A stretch of 64,000 bases of DNA from an uncultured bacterium (GCA_905215055.1 CAJMOH010000001.1:85893-149892); one strand, 5' to 3'; counted from the stretch's first letter, positions 1 to 8,576 are shown. Notes: generated from the letters alone by a model not told the origin. A program made the numbers and translations.

Positions 1-269
1 GTAAACACCACATTGCAGATGGTACCCACAATGGTGATGAAGAAGGTCATGCCATAAGCGCGGAACACAGTCTGGCTGGCCCGGAAAATGTACTGGTAAG
101 AGCCAAGGCTGAATTTCTCCGGGAAGAAGGAATAGCCGTTGGCGGTCAACACGGCCTCGTCTGTGAAAGAGGCCATAACCAGCAGCAGCAAGGGCAGCAC
201 GCACATCAGTGACAGGATGACCAACACTACATGAGGGACGATCCTAGAAAGTTTGCTTGATGTAATCAC
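1..269 (-). CDS. Carbohydrate ABC transporter permease, LplC/MalG type (3'-partial)
   Basis: Only the first 89 codons are in the window; the gene runs off the left edge. The protein begins with a basic tip, one membrane helix ending in a short periplasm-facing segment with the family hallmark ASFTDEA, then a YSFFPEKFSL stretch and the start of a second helix. This is the N-terminus of the second permease of lipoprotein-dependent sugar importers. The GTG start at 269 has an AGGAAAAGGG ribosome site upstream. It lies 25 bases downstream of the LplB-type permease and should form the membrane channel with it, taking up sugar delivered by the lipoprotein encoded at 1503-3086. The substrate is inferred from the linked GH32 gene. 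Confidence 0.85.
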   Translation of the reverse strand, partial: MITSSKLSRIVPHVVLVILSLMCVLPLLLLVMASFTDEAVLTANGYSFFPEKFSLGSYQYIFRASQTVFRAYGMTFFITIVGTICNVVF

Positions 270-294
270 TTGTAATTCACCCTTTTCCTGTAAA

Positions 295-1242
295 TTAGAA
301 CAGCGCGCTGTCCTTGTCCACTTTTCTCACGACCAGGTTGGCGCCCAGCACCAGCACAAAGCCCAGAACGGACTGCAGGAAACCGGCGGCAGAGGAGCGG
401 CCCACGTCGTTAGACTGGATCAAAGCACGGAACACATAAGTATCGATCGTCTGAGTGGCGTTAAACAAAAGGCCGTTGCTCATGGGTACCTGATAGAACA
501 GACCGAAGTCGGAGTAGAACATACGGCCAATGGCCATGATGGTCAGCGTGATGATCGTGGTCTTGAGGCAGGGCAGGGTGATGTGACGAATCTGCTGCCA
601 GGTGCTGGCGCCGTCAATCACAGCGGCCTCGTAATAGGAATCGTCAATACCGATCAGGGTTGCGTAGTAGAGAATGGTGTTATAGCCGAAGTTTTTCCAC
701 AGGTAGATGAAAATCAAAATTGCCGGCCAGTAACCAGAGTTGGAGTAGAAGCTGATGGGCTCAATTCCCAAGGGAGCCAAAATGGAATTGTTGATAAAGC
801 CGGTATCGGTGGACAGGAAGGCGTAGCCCAGGTAAGCCACAACCGTGATGGCGATCAAATAGGGGATCAGGATGGTGGTCTGATAAACCCGCATCATTTT
901 GCCCCTTACCTGAGAGAGCAGAATAGCCACCGCAATGGCCAGCACCGTGCCAAGGACGATAAACGCCACGTTGTACAGCACAGTGTTGCGGAAGATGACA
1001 TAGGCGTCGTTGGTACGGAACAGGTAGCCGAAGTTATCCAAACCGCACCAGGGGCTTTGCCACACACCGGTGGTGTAGTTGATATCCTTAAAGGCAAAGG
1101 TCAAGCCGAACATGGGCAGGTAGTTGTTGATCGCCAGGTAAATCAGGCCGGGCAGCATCATGACATACAGCGGCAGAGTGCGAACAAAATAGCCGCTTTT
1201 CTTGACCTTTTTCCCCTTATTGGCGGGTACCATGGTAGACAT
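295..1242 (-). CDS. Sugar ABC transporter permease, LplB/YtcP type
   Basis: A 315-residue inner-membrane permease with about six helices. A basic N-terminus (GKKVKKSG) precedes the first helix; the cytoplasmic EAA loop that docks the ATPase is visible as EAAVIDGASTWQQI, and the C-terminus ends in basic residues, as in family members. It is the first permease after the solute-binding lipoprotein and precedes the LplC-type permease, the standard gene order of this importer class. No ATPase gene is linked; such importers usually borrow a shared MsmK/UgpC-type ATPase. The C-terminal third closely resembles the permease remnant at 45885-46475, so the two are paralogues. Confidence 0.92.
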   Translation of the reverse strand: MSTMVPANKGKKVKKSGYFVRTLPLYVMMLPGLIYLAINNYLPMFGLTFAFKDINYTTGVWQSPWCGLDNFGYLFRTNDAYVIFRNTVLYNVAFIVLGTVLAIAVAILLSQVRGKMMRVYQTTILIPYLIAITVVAYLGYAFLSTDTGFINNSILAPLGIEPISFYSNSGYWPAILIFIYLWKNFGYNTILYYATLIGIDDSYYEAAVIDGASTWQQIRHITLPCLKTTIITLTIMAIGRMFYSDFGLFYQVPMSNGLLFNATQTIDTYVFRALIQSNDVGRSSAAGFLQSVLGFVLVLGANLVVRKVDKDSALF

Positions 1243-1432
1243 TTGTCAATCACTTTCCTCTCTTTCAAAGACATTCGGGAGCGAACTGTATTGCATGCCC
1301 TAGAGGGGCAATCGGCCTTTTTAGAAACGGACCGGCAGCCGGCCCTAATCCCAAGAAAGGGGCAGCTATGAAGAAAGAAGCCTGCAAGTTCGTCGCGATC
1401 CAAGGGGGGAAAACTTTCCCATAATTTGCGTA

Positions 1433-1463
1433 TAGGCCGATAAAACACACGCTTATCGGCCTA
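1433..1463 (-). promoter_or_regulatory. Stem-loop between binding-protein and permease genes
   Basis: An 11-bp perfect inverted repeat (TAGGCCGATAA / TTATCGGCCTA) with a 9-base loop lies 40 bases beyond the lipoprotein stop codon. On the transcribed strand it has no T-tract, so it is not a normal terminator. Stem-loops here often protect the upstream message and leave binding protein in excess over permease; that role is inferred. The rest of the 260-base gap holds nothing else I recognise. Confidence 0.6.
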
Positions 1464-1502
1464 CACACAAACTTAACGTATTCTAGTTTTTAGCCGTGCG
1501 TC

Positions 1503-3086
1503 TTACTTGCCCAGGTACTCGTCCAGCTGAGCCTGCTTGACAGCGATGATCTCATCGATGCCAGCATCGCGCAGAGCCTGACGGAACTGCTCGGCGGTGG
1601 CGTCAACATCCTGCACGGAGCCGGAGAGGATGGGGTTGTTGTACTGAGACACAACGTTGGTGCAAGCGGCCAGAGCGTCGGCGCACTCGTCAGTGTTGAA
1701 CTGAACGCCGAAAGCCTTGGACTGCTTAGCAGAAGCGTTGGAATCCAGCAGCTGCTGGAAGTAATCAGAGGGGTACTCGAAGGGCAGAGAGATGGTGGAG
1801 TTCAGAGCAGTCCAGCTGTAGCCCATGCACCAGCCAGTGGAAGAAACATCCTTGCCATCCATGTAAGCGGCATACTCGCCGTTCTCGTCCTCGAGAACCT
1901 GATAATGAGTGCCCTCGATACCGTTGATCAGCAGGTTAGCAACATCGGGGTTGGTAGCCATCTCGTTCAGGAATGCGGCGCACAGCTCGGCGTTCTGGGT
2001 GTTGGGGTTGATGCAGTAGTAGGCACCGGGAGTGACAGCAACAGCGTCGTCATACAGCTTCAGAGAAGCGCACTCCACACCGAAGTTCTGGGTGGACCAA
2101 ATACCGTTCATCTCAGCGGAGAAGTGACCAGCAAAGCAGCCCAGAGCACGCTCAGCAGGAATCAGGTCGGAGGGAGACTCGGTAACGTTCATCAGGTCGG
2201 TCATGTAGATGCCCATTTCCATCCACTCTTTGACGCATTCCAGACGCTCCTGGTACTTGTCGCTCTCCCAGTAGTTGGTGATGGTCTCATCCTGGCCGTA
2301 GTTGTCCAGCACGCCCAGCATGTTGGCATCGCCCAGGTTGTCCACACGGGTGTCGACCCAGTTCACAGCGCCGTTATTGGGCCCGATGATCGGGATGTTA
2401 GGATACGCTTCGTGCACCTGGCGGAAGAACTCGGTGAGCTCGTCCAGAGAAGCGATGGTATCGCCGTTCTTATAGCCGAACTGCTCGGCAACATCGGCGC
2501 GAATGGTGAACACAGCACAAGAAGCCTGGTCCAGCAGATGGCCCACACCGTACTGCACGCCGTCAACGATTCCGGAGTTGTACACGTTCTCACCCAGAGC
2601 TTCCTTCATGCCGTCGGCATAGGGAGCCATCACATCGTCCAAAGGCATTGCCTGTCCGCTCTGCGCAGCGTTGACGAAGTTGACGGAAGTGCCGCCGCCG
2701 TCAGCCCAGTAGACGTCCAGGGTGTCGTCGCCGCCGGAGAGCAGCAGCTGAATCTGCTGCTTGGAGTTGCCCACCTCAAAGGTGATGAATTCCACATTGC
2801 AGCCGATCTTCTCAGCGGTGATCTTGCTCAGCTCAGCAGCCACAGCGTCAGCGTCGGGAGGAGTGGTGCCGCAGACAATCATCAGAGAGATTGTGGGCAG
2901 GTCACCCGTGTTGGTAGTGGTCTCTTCCTCCTCGGCAGCGGAGGAAGTGCTTTCCTCAGCAGCTGAGGAATCGCCAGCCGCGGAGGAGTCTCCGGCGGCA
3001 GAGGACTCTTCGCCGTTGGATCCGCAGGCGGCAAAGCAGGTCAGAGCCAGAGTCAGCGCCAGCAGGATCGCGAGAAATTTCTTCAT
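1503..3086 (-). CDS. Extracellular solute-binding lipoprotein of a sugar ABC importer
   Basis: A 527-residue family-1-like binding protein. The signal peptide MKKFLAILLALTLALTCFAAC ends in lipobox FAAC, so Cys21 is the expected lipidation site. A low-complexity Ser/Ala/Glu/Thr linker (about residues 25-60), with SSAAGD repeats, holds the binding domain off the membrane. Trp- and Asp-rich patches typical of carbohydrate binding follow (DVYWADGGG; WVDTRVDNLGD). It heads the importer operon and should capture an oligosaccharide outside the cell. Linkage to GH32 and a shared LacI-type operator suggests fructo-oligosaccharide or sucrose; this is inference. Confidence 0.9.
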   Translation of the reverse strand: MKKFLAILLALTLALTCFAACGSNGEESSAAGDSSAAGDSSAAEESTSSAAEEEETTTNTGDLPTISLMIVCGTTPPDADAVAAELSKITAEKIGCNVEFITFEVGNSKQQIQLLLSGGDDTLDVYWADGGGTSVNFVNAAQSGQAMPLDDVMAPYADGMKEALGENVYNSGIVDGVQYGVGHLLDQASCAVFTIRADVAEQFGYKNGDTIASLDELTEFFRQVHEAYPNIPIIGPNNGAVNWVDTRVDNLGDANMLGVLDNYGQDETITNYWESDKYQERLECVKEWMEMGIYMTDLMNVTESPSDLIPAERALGCFAGHFSAEMNGIWSTQNFGVECASLKLYDDAVAVTPGAYYCINPNTQNAELCAAFLNEMATNPDVANLLINGIEGTHYQVLEDENGEYAAYMDGKDVSSTGWCMGYSWTALNSTISLPFEYPSDYFQQLLDSNASAKQSKAFGVQFNTDECADALAACTNVVSQYNNPILSGSVQDVDATAEQFRQALRDAGIDEIIAVKQAQLDEYLGK

Positions 3087-3126
3087 AGTTTAACCATCCT
3101 TTCATGAATTTGTAACGTGTGCATAA

Positions 3127-3137
3127 GCAAACGTTAA
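3127..3137 (-). promoter_or_regulatory. LacI-type operator, importer promoter
   Basis: The 11-mer GCAAACGTTAA is centred on the CG step typical of LacI-family sites and lies 14 bases downstream of the -10 box, where a bound repressor would block early transcription. The identical 11-mer occurs at the same relative place before the GH32 gene (6320-6330). A weaker copy sharing AAACGTTA lies at 3348-3358 and could be an auxiliary site. Confidence 0.7.
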
Positions 3138-3151
3138 CTTTTACAAGAATA

Positions 3152-3180
3152 AGGATACACCAACCACGGCGAAATGTCAA
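3152..3180 (-). promoter_or_regulatory. Sigma-A promoter of the sugar importer operon
   Basis: On the minus strand TTGACA (3175-3180) and TATCCT (3152-3157) are separated by 17 bases. The predicted start falls near 3145, leaving a leader of about 60 bases that contains the operator. Confidence 0.8.
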
Positions 3181-3371
3181 CAAAAAAATGAAAATTTTAT
3201 GAACCCATTGTGCAAAACTTCCTTAGTCATAGGGGGAAACTCACCTATCCCCCACTTTTTGTGCTTTTTTGTCCCCCGTGGTTGAGAAGACGATTGTCTA
3301 AACTGTCGAAAGAGGAAAGAAATGAGGGAATTTCACAGATTAAAGCGGTAACGTTTTCCTTCTTTCCCCGC

Positions 3372-3416
3372 AAAAACACCCCTGTTTTCCCCACCGGGAA
3401 CACAGGGGTGTTTTTT
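3372..3416 (-). terminator. Intrinsic terminator of the GH32-lacI unit
   Basis: A long inverted repeat (AAAAACACCCCTGT / ACAGGGGTGTTTTT) lies 15 bases beyond the LacI-family gene, with a T-run on the minus strand. It separates this unit from the importer promoter. Confidence 0.8.
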
Positions 3417-3430
3417 GTGAGAAGCGCCGC

Positions 3431-4432
3431 TTACAGCCCAAAGGGCCTGCGGGGGCCGGAGCTGCTCCGGCGAATGAAGGAAACCGGCAGGATAGAGCTT
3501 TCCTCCACCTCTTCCCCATTGATTAAGCAGATCAGCTTTTTCACGGCCATCTCCCCCATCTGGCGAATGGGCTGGGCAACGGTGCTGATCCGGCAGTAGT
3601 CTGAAACGCTCACGCCGTCAAACCCCACCAGAGGCAGCTTTCCGGCCCAGTCCGGAACCAAACGCCACAGCACGGTCTGTATGCTGGCGGCCAGCACGTC
3701 ACTGGTGACAAACAGGCCGTCTGTCTGGGGAAACAGCGCTTTCGCCCGGAGGATGTCATCCTCCAGGTATTTGCCGAACAGATCCTCCGCGTCGATGTAA
3801 TACTCGTGCAGAGTCAGCCCGGCGTGGCGGCAGGTTTCAATAAAGCCCTGATAGCGGCGGGCCGCGGGAAGACGGTCGGAAATGATACGGTTGCCGAACA
3901 AAAGCGGTTCCTTGCAGCCGCTGTCAAGAAGCTCCTTCGCCGCCAGCACACCGCCCTGATAGTTGTCGCAGGCCACAGAGGGAACCCCGTCGATGCTGCG
4001 CTCGATGCTGACAAGGGGGATGTCCTTCTCCGTCAGGATTTCCTCTCCATCCCGGCTGTCCCGGCTGCACACCAGAACGCCGGCCACGTTGTTGGCCTGA
4101 AGGGCGGCGAATTGCTCCCGCTCTCTGTCCCGGTTTCCTCCAGAGGTGCAGAGAAACAGCTTGTAGCCCTCCTGGGAGCAGGCGTCCTCTATGCCGGCGG
4201 TGAGCGTGCTGAAAAAGGCGTGGTCGATATATGGCACGATCAGCCCGATCAAGTGGCTGTTTCGGTTTACCAGAGAACGAGCCATTTCATTGGGGTGATA
4301 ATCCAGCTCCTGCATCACCTGAAACACCTTGTCCTTTGTCTCCTGGCTGATGGAACCCTTGCCATTCAAAACACGGGACACCGTGGTGATGGAAACCCCT
4401 ACCCGTTCTGCAATATCCTTTAGTGTTGCCAT
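3431..4432 (-). CDS. LacI-family transcriptional repressor (fructan/sucrose locus)
   Basis: A 333-residue repressor. The N-terminal helix-turn-helix MATLKDIAERVGVSITTVSR is followed by the hinge helix region (NEMARSLVNRNS) and a periplasmic-binding-protein-like effector domain with the usual C-terminal dimer contacts. The start at 4432 is chosen over an upstream in-frame codon because GGAGGGG sits 7 bases before it and the family begins exactly at MATLKDIA. It lies 114 bases downstream of the GH32 gene on the same strand, so it is probably co-transcribed and autoregulated through the operator at 6320-6330. The effector is probably a sugar or sugar phosphate from the GH32 substrate; unproven. 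Confidence 0.92.
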   Translation of the reverse strand: MATLKDIAERVGVSITTVSRVLNGKGSISQETKDKVFQVMQELDYHPNEMARSLVNRNSHLIGLIVPYIDHAFFSTLTAGIEDACSQEGYKLFLCTSGGNRDREREQFAALQANNVAGVLVCSRDSRDGEEILTEKDIPLVSIERSIDGVPSVACDNYQGGVLAAKELLDSGCKEPLLFGNRIISDRLPAARRYQGFIETCRHAGLTLHEYYIDAEDLFGKYLEDDILRAKALFPQTDGLFVTSDVLAASIQTVLWRLVPDWAGKLPLVGFDGVSVSDYCRISTVAQPIRQMGEMAVKKLICLINGEEVEESSILPVSFIRRSSSGPRRPFGL

Positions 4433-4546
4433 AGTCGTTCCCCTCCATGATTCTTTGCGGAAAGCGCTCCCCCTATACAACGCGTCCCGCTTCCCTCACT
4501 CTGCAAAACCTCCACGCCACACTCCCGCCTTTACAGAAATAGGCCC

Positions 4547-6205
4547 TCAGGGCCGGTCCCACATGCTCTTCAGCCTGTGGATCTCAAAGTCCACAGTAAT
4601 GCCAGCGTCTAAAAACACGGGAAGAACCTTGACGTTGGACGGGTCCAGCACTGTGGCGATAGAGGCATTGAACAGTCCTCCATTGCTGTAAATTTCCATA
4701 GAACACCGGTCGGTAATCACCCGCAGCTCCAGCACGCCGTCCTGGGGACCCAGATCATAGGCCCCTGTGGGCAGAATCAGCCTGCCGCTGTCCGGATCAT
4801 ACACAATGAGAACCCCGCGGACAGACAGGGCAATCAGCTTGTGCGGCTTAATCCCCAGCCGGAAGGTCATATCCATGGCCTCACCCAGATAGGCCTGCGG
4901 AATCCGCTCGATCTCTTCCAAGCCCCGGTCCACAAAGGAAAAGCTGTTTTCCCACAAGGCTTCCACCTCCCTCACAGGCCGCACCGTCAGCCGGGGGCCA
5001 CGCTCTGTTGTCACCAGTCCCAGCTGGTTCGGCACGCTGATACAGCTGGAAAAGGGTCCATGCTCCAGCCGGGTGCGAATCCAGGAAAGCTGTACCACTC
5101 TGCCTTCTGGCAGCCCGGTAAAGGTTTGGGCGGCATAGCCCCCCGGAGAATGAACAAAATCGCTGTAAGCCGAATAGAGCTGGTGAATGGGACCGGGGAT
5201 GGACTCTGTCTCCGGCACAAACCGCCTGCCCTCAAAACGGCCCACCAGATAGGTGTCTGTGGAGCCCCACAGCACCCACCTTCCCTGGGAGGGATCTCCG
5301 TCCAACGGAAGGTAAAACAGGTCGGGACACTCGGCGGCCGTGTACAGGGAAATCACCTGGCCCTCCTCCCAGTGAAGCAAATCCTTGGAGTAAAGCAGCA
5401 TGTACCGGCAGTTGTCCAAAAAGATAAACATCACCCAGTTTTCGCCTTGAGGCTCCCAGACTACCTTGGGATCCCGGTTCATAAAGGTGATATGGGGAAC
5501 CACCGGATTCCCCGAATACTTTTCAAAGGTTTTGCCTCCATCCAGGCTGTACGCGGCGGCCATCTCAAAATATCTGCCCCGGCTCCACCGGGTTTTGCTG
5601 CCGGCCGCGGTGTAAAACAGAAACACGGGAGGCACCCCGTCCCGTCCCAGACCAGAGGTGTTGTTCCAGTCCACCACGCCGCCGCCGGAGTACATCCGTC
5701 CGCTGGCGTCAGGCAGCAGCGCGTAGGGCTGCTCCTCCCAGTGGATCAAATCCCGGCTGACGGCGTGCAGCCAATGGGTATTGGCCACGCCAAAGCCATA
5801 GGGATTCAGCTGGGCAAAAAAGTGATAGACCCCATCCTGATAATACAGGCCGTTTGGATCGTTCATAAAGCCGTGCATGGGGGTGAAATGAGCGAAGGGC
5901 CGGGTAGGCTCCCGATACAGGGTGTCCTGGTCCTTCAGCGTGTCGGAAAGCTCCAGCAGGTCAATCAAGCCTTCGTCTCCGCCCTCCAGGCGAAGCTCCA
6001 GCTCCTGGCCCTGATAGCGCTCCAAATACAGGCAGGACCAGCACCTGGGCTGAGGGCTTAGAATGACCTCATGCTCCTCCAGCAGTTCACCGTTTCGGTA
6101 AACGCCCAAAAACTGCATCTGGTCCACCGGCAAAAACCAACCCTTGGAATCCGCCACGGGAACCAGCAGGTATTTCCGGTTGGCGCAAATGGTTTTACTT
6201 CTCAT
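4547..6205 (-). CDS. GH32 fructosidase (sucrose/fructan hydrolase), intracellular
   Basis: A 552-residue glycoside hydrolase family 32 enzyme without a signal peptide, so it acts on imported sugar. The three catalytic signatures are present: FMNDPNG with nucleophile Asp116, NRDP (transition-state stabiliser) and AECPD (acid/base Glu). About 105 residues precede the five-bladed propeller and a C-terminal beta-sandwich follows. The start at 6205 is preferred because GGAGGGAGG lies about 10 bases upstream. It should hydrolyse beta-fructosidic bonds of sucrose, levan or inulin oligomers delivered by the importer. The substrate cannot be fixed from sequence alone. Confidence 0.93.
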   Translation of the reverse strand: MRSKTICANRKYLLVPVADSKGWFLPVDQMQFLGVYRNGELLEEHEVILSPQPRCWSCLYLERYQGQELELRLEGGDEGLIDLLELSDTLKDQDTLYREPTRPFAHFTPMHGFMNDPNGLYYQDGVYHFFAQLNPYGFGVANTHWLHAVSRDLIHWEEQPYALLPDASGRMYSGGGVVDWNNTSGLGRDGVPPVFLFYTAAGSKTRWSRGRYFEMAAAYSLDGGKTFEKYSGNPVVPHITFMNRDPKVVWEPQGENWVMFIFLDNCRYMLLYSKDLLHWEEGQVISLYTAAECPDLFYLPLDGDPSQGRWVLWGSTDTYLVGRFEGRRFVPETESIPGPIHQLYSAYSDFVHSPGGYAAQTFTGLPEGRVVQLSWIRTRLEHGPFSSCISVPNQLGLVTTERGPRLTVRPVREVEALWENSFSFVDRGLEEIERIPQAYLGEAMDMTFRLGIKPHKLIALSVRGVLIVYDPDSGRLILPTGAYDLGPQDGVLELRVITDRCSMEIYSNGGLFNASIATVLDPSNVKVLPVFLDAGITVDFEIHRLKSMWDRP

Positions 6206-6319
6206 ATAAGCGGTATCCTCCCTCCTGGAGACATGCGGCTCTCCAGGCAACTGTAAATTGATTTATTCGGACCCAGCGGTCCGCGCAAGCCGTCCCGATC
6301 AGGCGGCTGTCCCATTAAT

Positions 6320-6330
6320 GCAAACGTTAA
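6320..6330 (-). promoter_or_regulatory. LacI-type operator, GH32 promoter
   Basis: GCAAACGTTAA is identical to the site at 3127-3137 and lies 15 bases downstream of the GH32 -10 box, giving the same spacing at both promoters. This ties enzyme and importer to one regulator, most simply the LacI protein encoded between them. Confidence 0.7.
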
Positions 6331-6345
6331 ACACGTCTCTAACAG

Positions 6346-6374
6346 AGCATAGCGCACTTCGCCAAAGTTGTCAA
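6346..6374 (-). promoter_or_regulatory. Sigma-A promoter of GH32-lacI
   Basis: TTGACA (6369-6374) and TATGCT (6346-6351) are 17 bases apart on the minus strand. A second TTGACA lies 10 bases further upstream but is badly spaced. Confidence 0.78.
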
Positions 6375-6404
6375 GCTGTCAATTCCTGTTTTACAGCGAT
6401 TTCA

Positions 6405-7073
6405 TCAAAAACCGCCGGCCTCTTGGGGAAGCCGCGCCCGCAGCGCCTTTGTGGGAATCCCTTGAGCGGTGAAGCGCTCCTCGTGCTCGGTGAGAAGATT
6501 CTCCGGGTCCTGCTCCCGATGGAGGTCCTTGGTGTCAAAGAAGATGGAAAAACCGGCCTCCTCAAAGTACCGCCGGGTTGCCAAATACAGGTCGTCGTTG
6601 TCCGTTTTGAACCAGATTTCCCCGCCGGGCGCCAGCAGCGGCTTATAGGCCAGCAGCTGGCGGGTGTGGGTCAGCCGGCGCTTGTGATGGCCCGCGGCAG
6701 GCCAGGGGTTGCAGAAATTGATATAAATCCGCTCCACCCTTTCCTCAGGGCCGAAGAGCTGGGGCAGGCGCTCTATGTTATAGGCGCACAGGGCCACGTT
6801 GTCCGGCTGCTCCTCTCCATAGGCCTCCTGGATATTCCGCCGGGCCACACCCAAAATGTCCAGGCTGATGTCAATGCCCAAAAAATTCACGTCCCGGCGG
6901 GTGTGGGCGGCCTGGGCCAAAAAGACACATTTTCCGCAGCCCAAATCCAGGTGCAGCGGGCGTGGGGCGCCAAAGCACTCCTGCCAGCGGCCCCTTTGGG
7001 TTTCCGGCTCTGGAATATAGTAAGAGCACGCGGCAAGCTCGGGCCGCGCCCAGGTTTTTCTACGGATTCGCAT
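6405..7073 (-). CDS. trmB: tRNA (guanine-N7)-methyltransferase
   Basis: A 222-residue SAM-dependent enzyme that makes m7G46 in tRNA. Motif I is DLGCGKCVFLAQ, motif II contains FLGIDIS, and the tRNA-binding motif is NFCNPWP followed by HHKRRLTH. The TrmB family usually has Asp-Pro-Trp here; this protein has Asn-Pro-Trp. I believe other clostridial members do too, so I would not call it inactive. The start at 7073 has GGAGAGG 5 bases before it. The gene is divergent from the patatin gene and has no obvious operon partner. Confidence 0.92.
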   Translation of the reverse strand: MRIRRKTWARPELAACSYYIPEPETQRGRWQECFGAPRPLHLDLGCGKCVFLAQAAHTRRDVNFLGIDISLDILGVARRNIQEAYGEEQPDNVALCAYNIERLPQLFGPEERVERIYINFCNPWPAAGHHKRRLTHTRQLLAYKPLLAPGGEIWFKTDNDDLYLATRRYFEEAGFSIFFDTKDLHREQDPENLLTEHEERFTAQGIPTKALRARLPQEAGGF

Positions 7074-7144
7074 GGTACCTCTCCTCGCTGTGATTTCGCA
7101 GGGATTATTATACCTGGGTAAAGGAAGGAAATCAAGAGCGGACG

Positions 7145-7173
7145 TTGAATCCTGGAGAAAGTTGATGTACAAT
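7145..7173 (+). promoter_or_regulatory. Promoter of the patatin-like gene
   Basis: TTGAAT (7145-7150) and TACAAT (7168-7173) are 17 bases apart; the start codon follows 29 bases after the -10 box. Confidence 0.65.
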
Positions 7174-7202
7174 ACATAGTATGGAAAGGAGCGGATGAAC
7201 CG

Positions 7203-8057
7203 ATGGAAAAATGGGCGCTGGCTTTGGAAGGCGGCTCTCTGCGGTGCATGTTTTCCGCGGGAGCGGTGGATGTGATGATGGAGCATCATCTGTGGGCTGA
7301 CGGCGTGTTCGGCGTGTCCGCCGGGGCGCTGACCGGCGTGAATTACGTCTCCCGCCAGACCGGCCGGACCGCCCAGGTCAACCTGGACTTTGTGGGCGAC
7401 AAACGGTATCTTGGCCTGGGAAACCTGATTTTCAAAAGAAGCATTTTCAACTTTGACTTTCTCTTTGGGGAGATCTCTGACAAGCTGATCCCCCTGGACC
7501 GGAAAGCCTTTGCCCAGTCGGACATGGAGTTTACTGCCGTGACCACGGACTGCCGCACCGGACAACCAGCCTTCTGGGAAAAACACGCCTGTCAGGATAT
7601 TTACGGGGCCATTCGAGCCAGCGCCAGCATGCCGCTGCTCTCTCCCATCGTAAATGTGGAAGGCGTCCCTTGTGTGGACGGCGGTGTGTCTCTGTCCATC
7701 CCCTATCAAAAGCCCCTGGAGGATGGCTATCCCAAAGTGGTGGTTATCACCACCCGGGAGCACGGCTACCGCAAGCCCCCCACCCCCAGAGCCCTGGCCA
7801 ATCTGTATGCCAAGTATTACAAGCGGTATCCCAGCCTGGTGCGCTCCCTGCTGGAAACTCCCCGCCGCTATGCCCGGGAGCTGGATGAGTTGGACCATCT
7901 GGAGGCCCAGGGAAAGGTGTTTGTGCTTCGGCCGCCGGAGCCGGTGACTGTTTCCCGTACAGAAAAGGACGTGACAAAGCTGCGGGCCTTGTACGCCCAG
8001 GGACGGCAGGTCTGTCAGGAGCGCATGGAGGAGCTGGAGCATTATCTAAACAGTTGA
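7203..8057 (+). CDS. Patatin-like phospholipase
   Basis: A 284-residue patatin-family lipid acyl hydrolase. The glycine-rich oxyanion loop is LEGGSLRC, the nucleophile elbow is GVSAGA (Ser in GxSxG), and the catalytic Asp lies in VDGGVS. The ASASMP stretch between elbow and dyad is typical of bacterial YjjU/RssA-like members. There is no signal peptide or membrane helix, so it is cytoplasmic and probably acts on membrane phospholipid or acylated intermediates. It has its own promoter and terminator and appears monocistronic. The physiological substrate is unknown. Confidence 0.92.
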   Translation: MEKWALALEGGSLRCMFSAGAVDVMMEHHLWADGVFGVSAGALTGVNYVSRQTGRTAQVNLDFVGDKRYLGLGNLIFKRSIFNFDFLFGEISDKLIPLDRKAFAQSDMEFTAVTTDCRTGQPAFWEKHACQDIYGAIRASASMPLLSPIVNVEGVPCVDGGVSLSIPYQKPLEDGYPKVVVITTREHGYRKPPTPRALANLYAKYYKRYPSLVRSLLETPRRYARELDELDHLEAQGKVFVLRPPEPVTVSRTEKDVTKLRALYAQGRQVCQERMEELEHYLNS

Positions 8058-8074
8058 ATCGAGAAAAACGGCAA

Positions 8075-8107
8075 AGAAAGAGCTGTCCCCCTGGGACAGC
8101 TCTTTTC
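8075..8107. terminator. Bidirectional terminator
   Basis: AAAGAGCTGTCCC / GGGACAGCTCTTT with a 3-base loop lies between the convergent patatin gene and the asnA unit; A and T tracts flank it on both strands. Confidence 0.8.
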
Positions 8108-8111
8108 GGGT

Positions 8112-8564
8112 TCAGCGTTCTTTCGTCTTGCCAATGTTTCCCAGAATCTTCGCCGCCACAAAGCCGATGAACACAATGGGAATCAGCAGCAGCTCAATCA
8201 ACATCACGGTCCCTACGGGAACCAGCACGCCAAAGGCGATCAAAAGCAGGCACAGCTCCAGAGTGAGGAGAACCACGGCAAAAACCACGGGCAGCAGCCG
8301 CTCCGCGCCGGACATAGCGGGGGCCAAGGCGGGGAGCCTTTCCAGGCACCGGCCGATCCACCAATGGAAGGCATAGGTTGTCACCAGCTGCGCCGCCGGA
8401 ATGATGAGCAGGGTCCACTTGGGGCCGGTACGGGTGATGACCCCATCGCCCTGAAACTGGATAGGAACACTCCCCGGCAAGAAGGGCATGGCGATCAAGG
8501 CTCCTGCAAAGCCCACAGCGGCAAGCAGAACCTCCAGCCAATAGGTTTTGAAAAAGGCTTTCAT
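8112..8564 (-). CDS. Four-helix membrane protein, DUF1648-like
   Basis: A 150-residue protein with about four membrane helices. After the first helix, PGSVPIQFQGDGVITRTG resembles the DUF1648 signature (Pro, hydrophobic residue, Phe, Gly and a small-residue turn). The start at 8564 has AAGGAG 8 bases upstream. It begins 12 bases after asnA and is probably co-transcribed, although a link to asparagine synthesis is not obvious. Function unknown. Confidence 0.75.
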   Translation of the reverse strand: MKAFFKTYWLEVLLAAVGFAGALIAMPFLPGSVPIQFQGDGVITRTGPKWTLLIIPAAQLVTTYAFHWWIGRCLERLPALAPAMSGAERLLPVVFAVVLLTLELCLLLIAFGVLVPVGTVMLIELLLIPIVFIGFVAAKILGNIGKTKER

Positions 8565-8576
8565 AAAAACCACTCC

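Noticed and set aside
253..1371. Long plus-strand open frame opposite the LplB permease
   Set aside because: It is a shadow of the minus-strand gene: codon-mirrored, rich in His/Gln/Gly and without recognisable motifs. Similar long shadows opposite GH31 (56126-58432) and the AAA ATPase (17186-19138) were dropped for the same reason.
4455..4475. CcpA-type cre site (GGAAAGCGCTCC) upstream of the first lacI gene
   Set aside because: It matches the cre consensus only in its centre and is not placed relative to an identifiable promoter.
7074..8042. Extension of the trmB frame across the patatin gene
   Set aside because: It is antisense to the patatin gene; ATG 7073 has a proper ribosome site and the family N-terminus.
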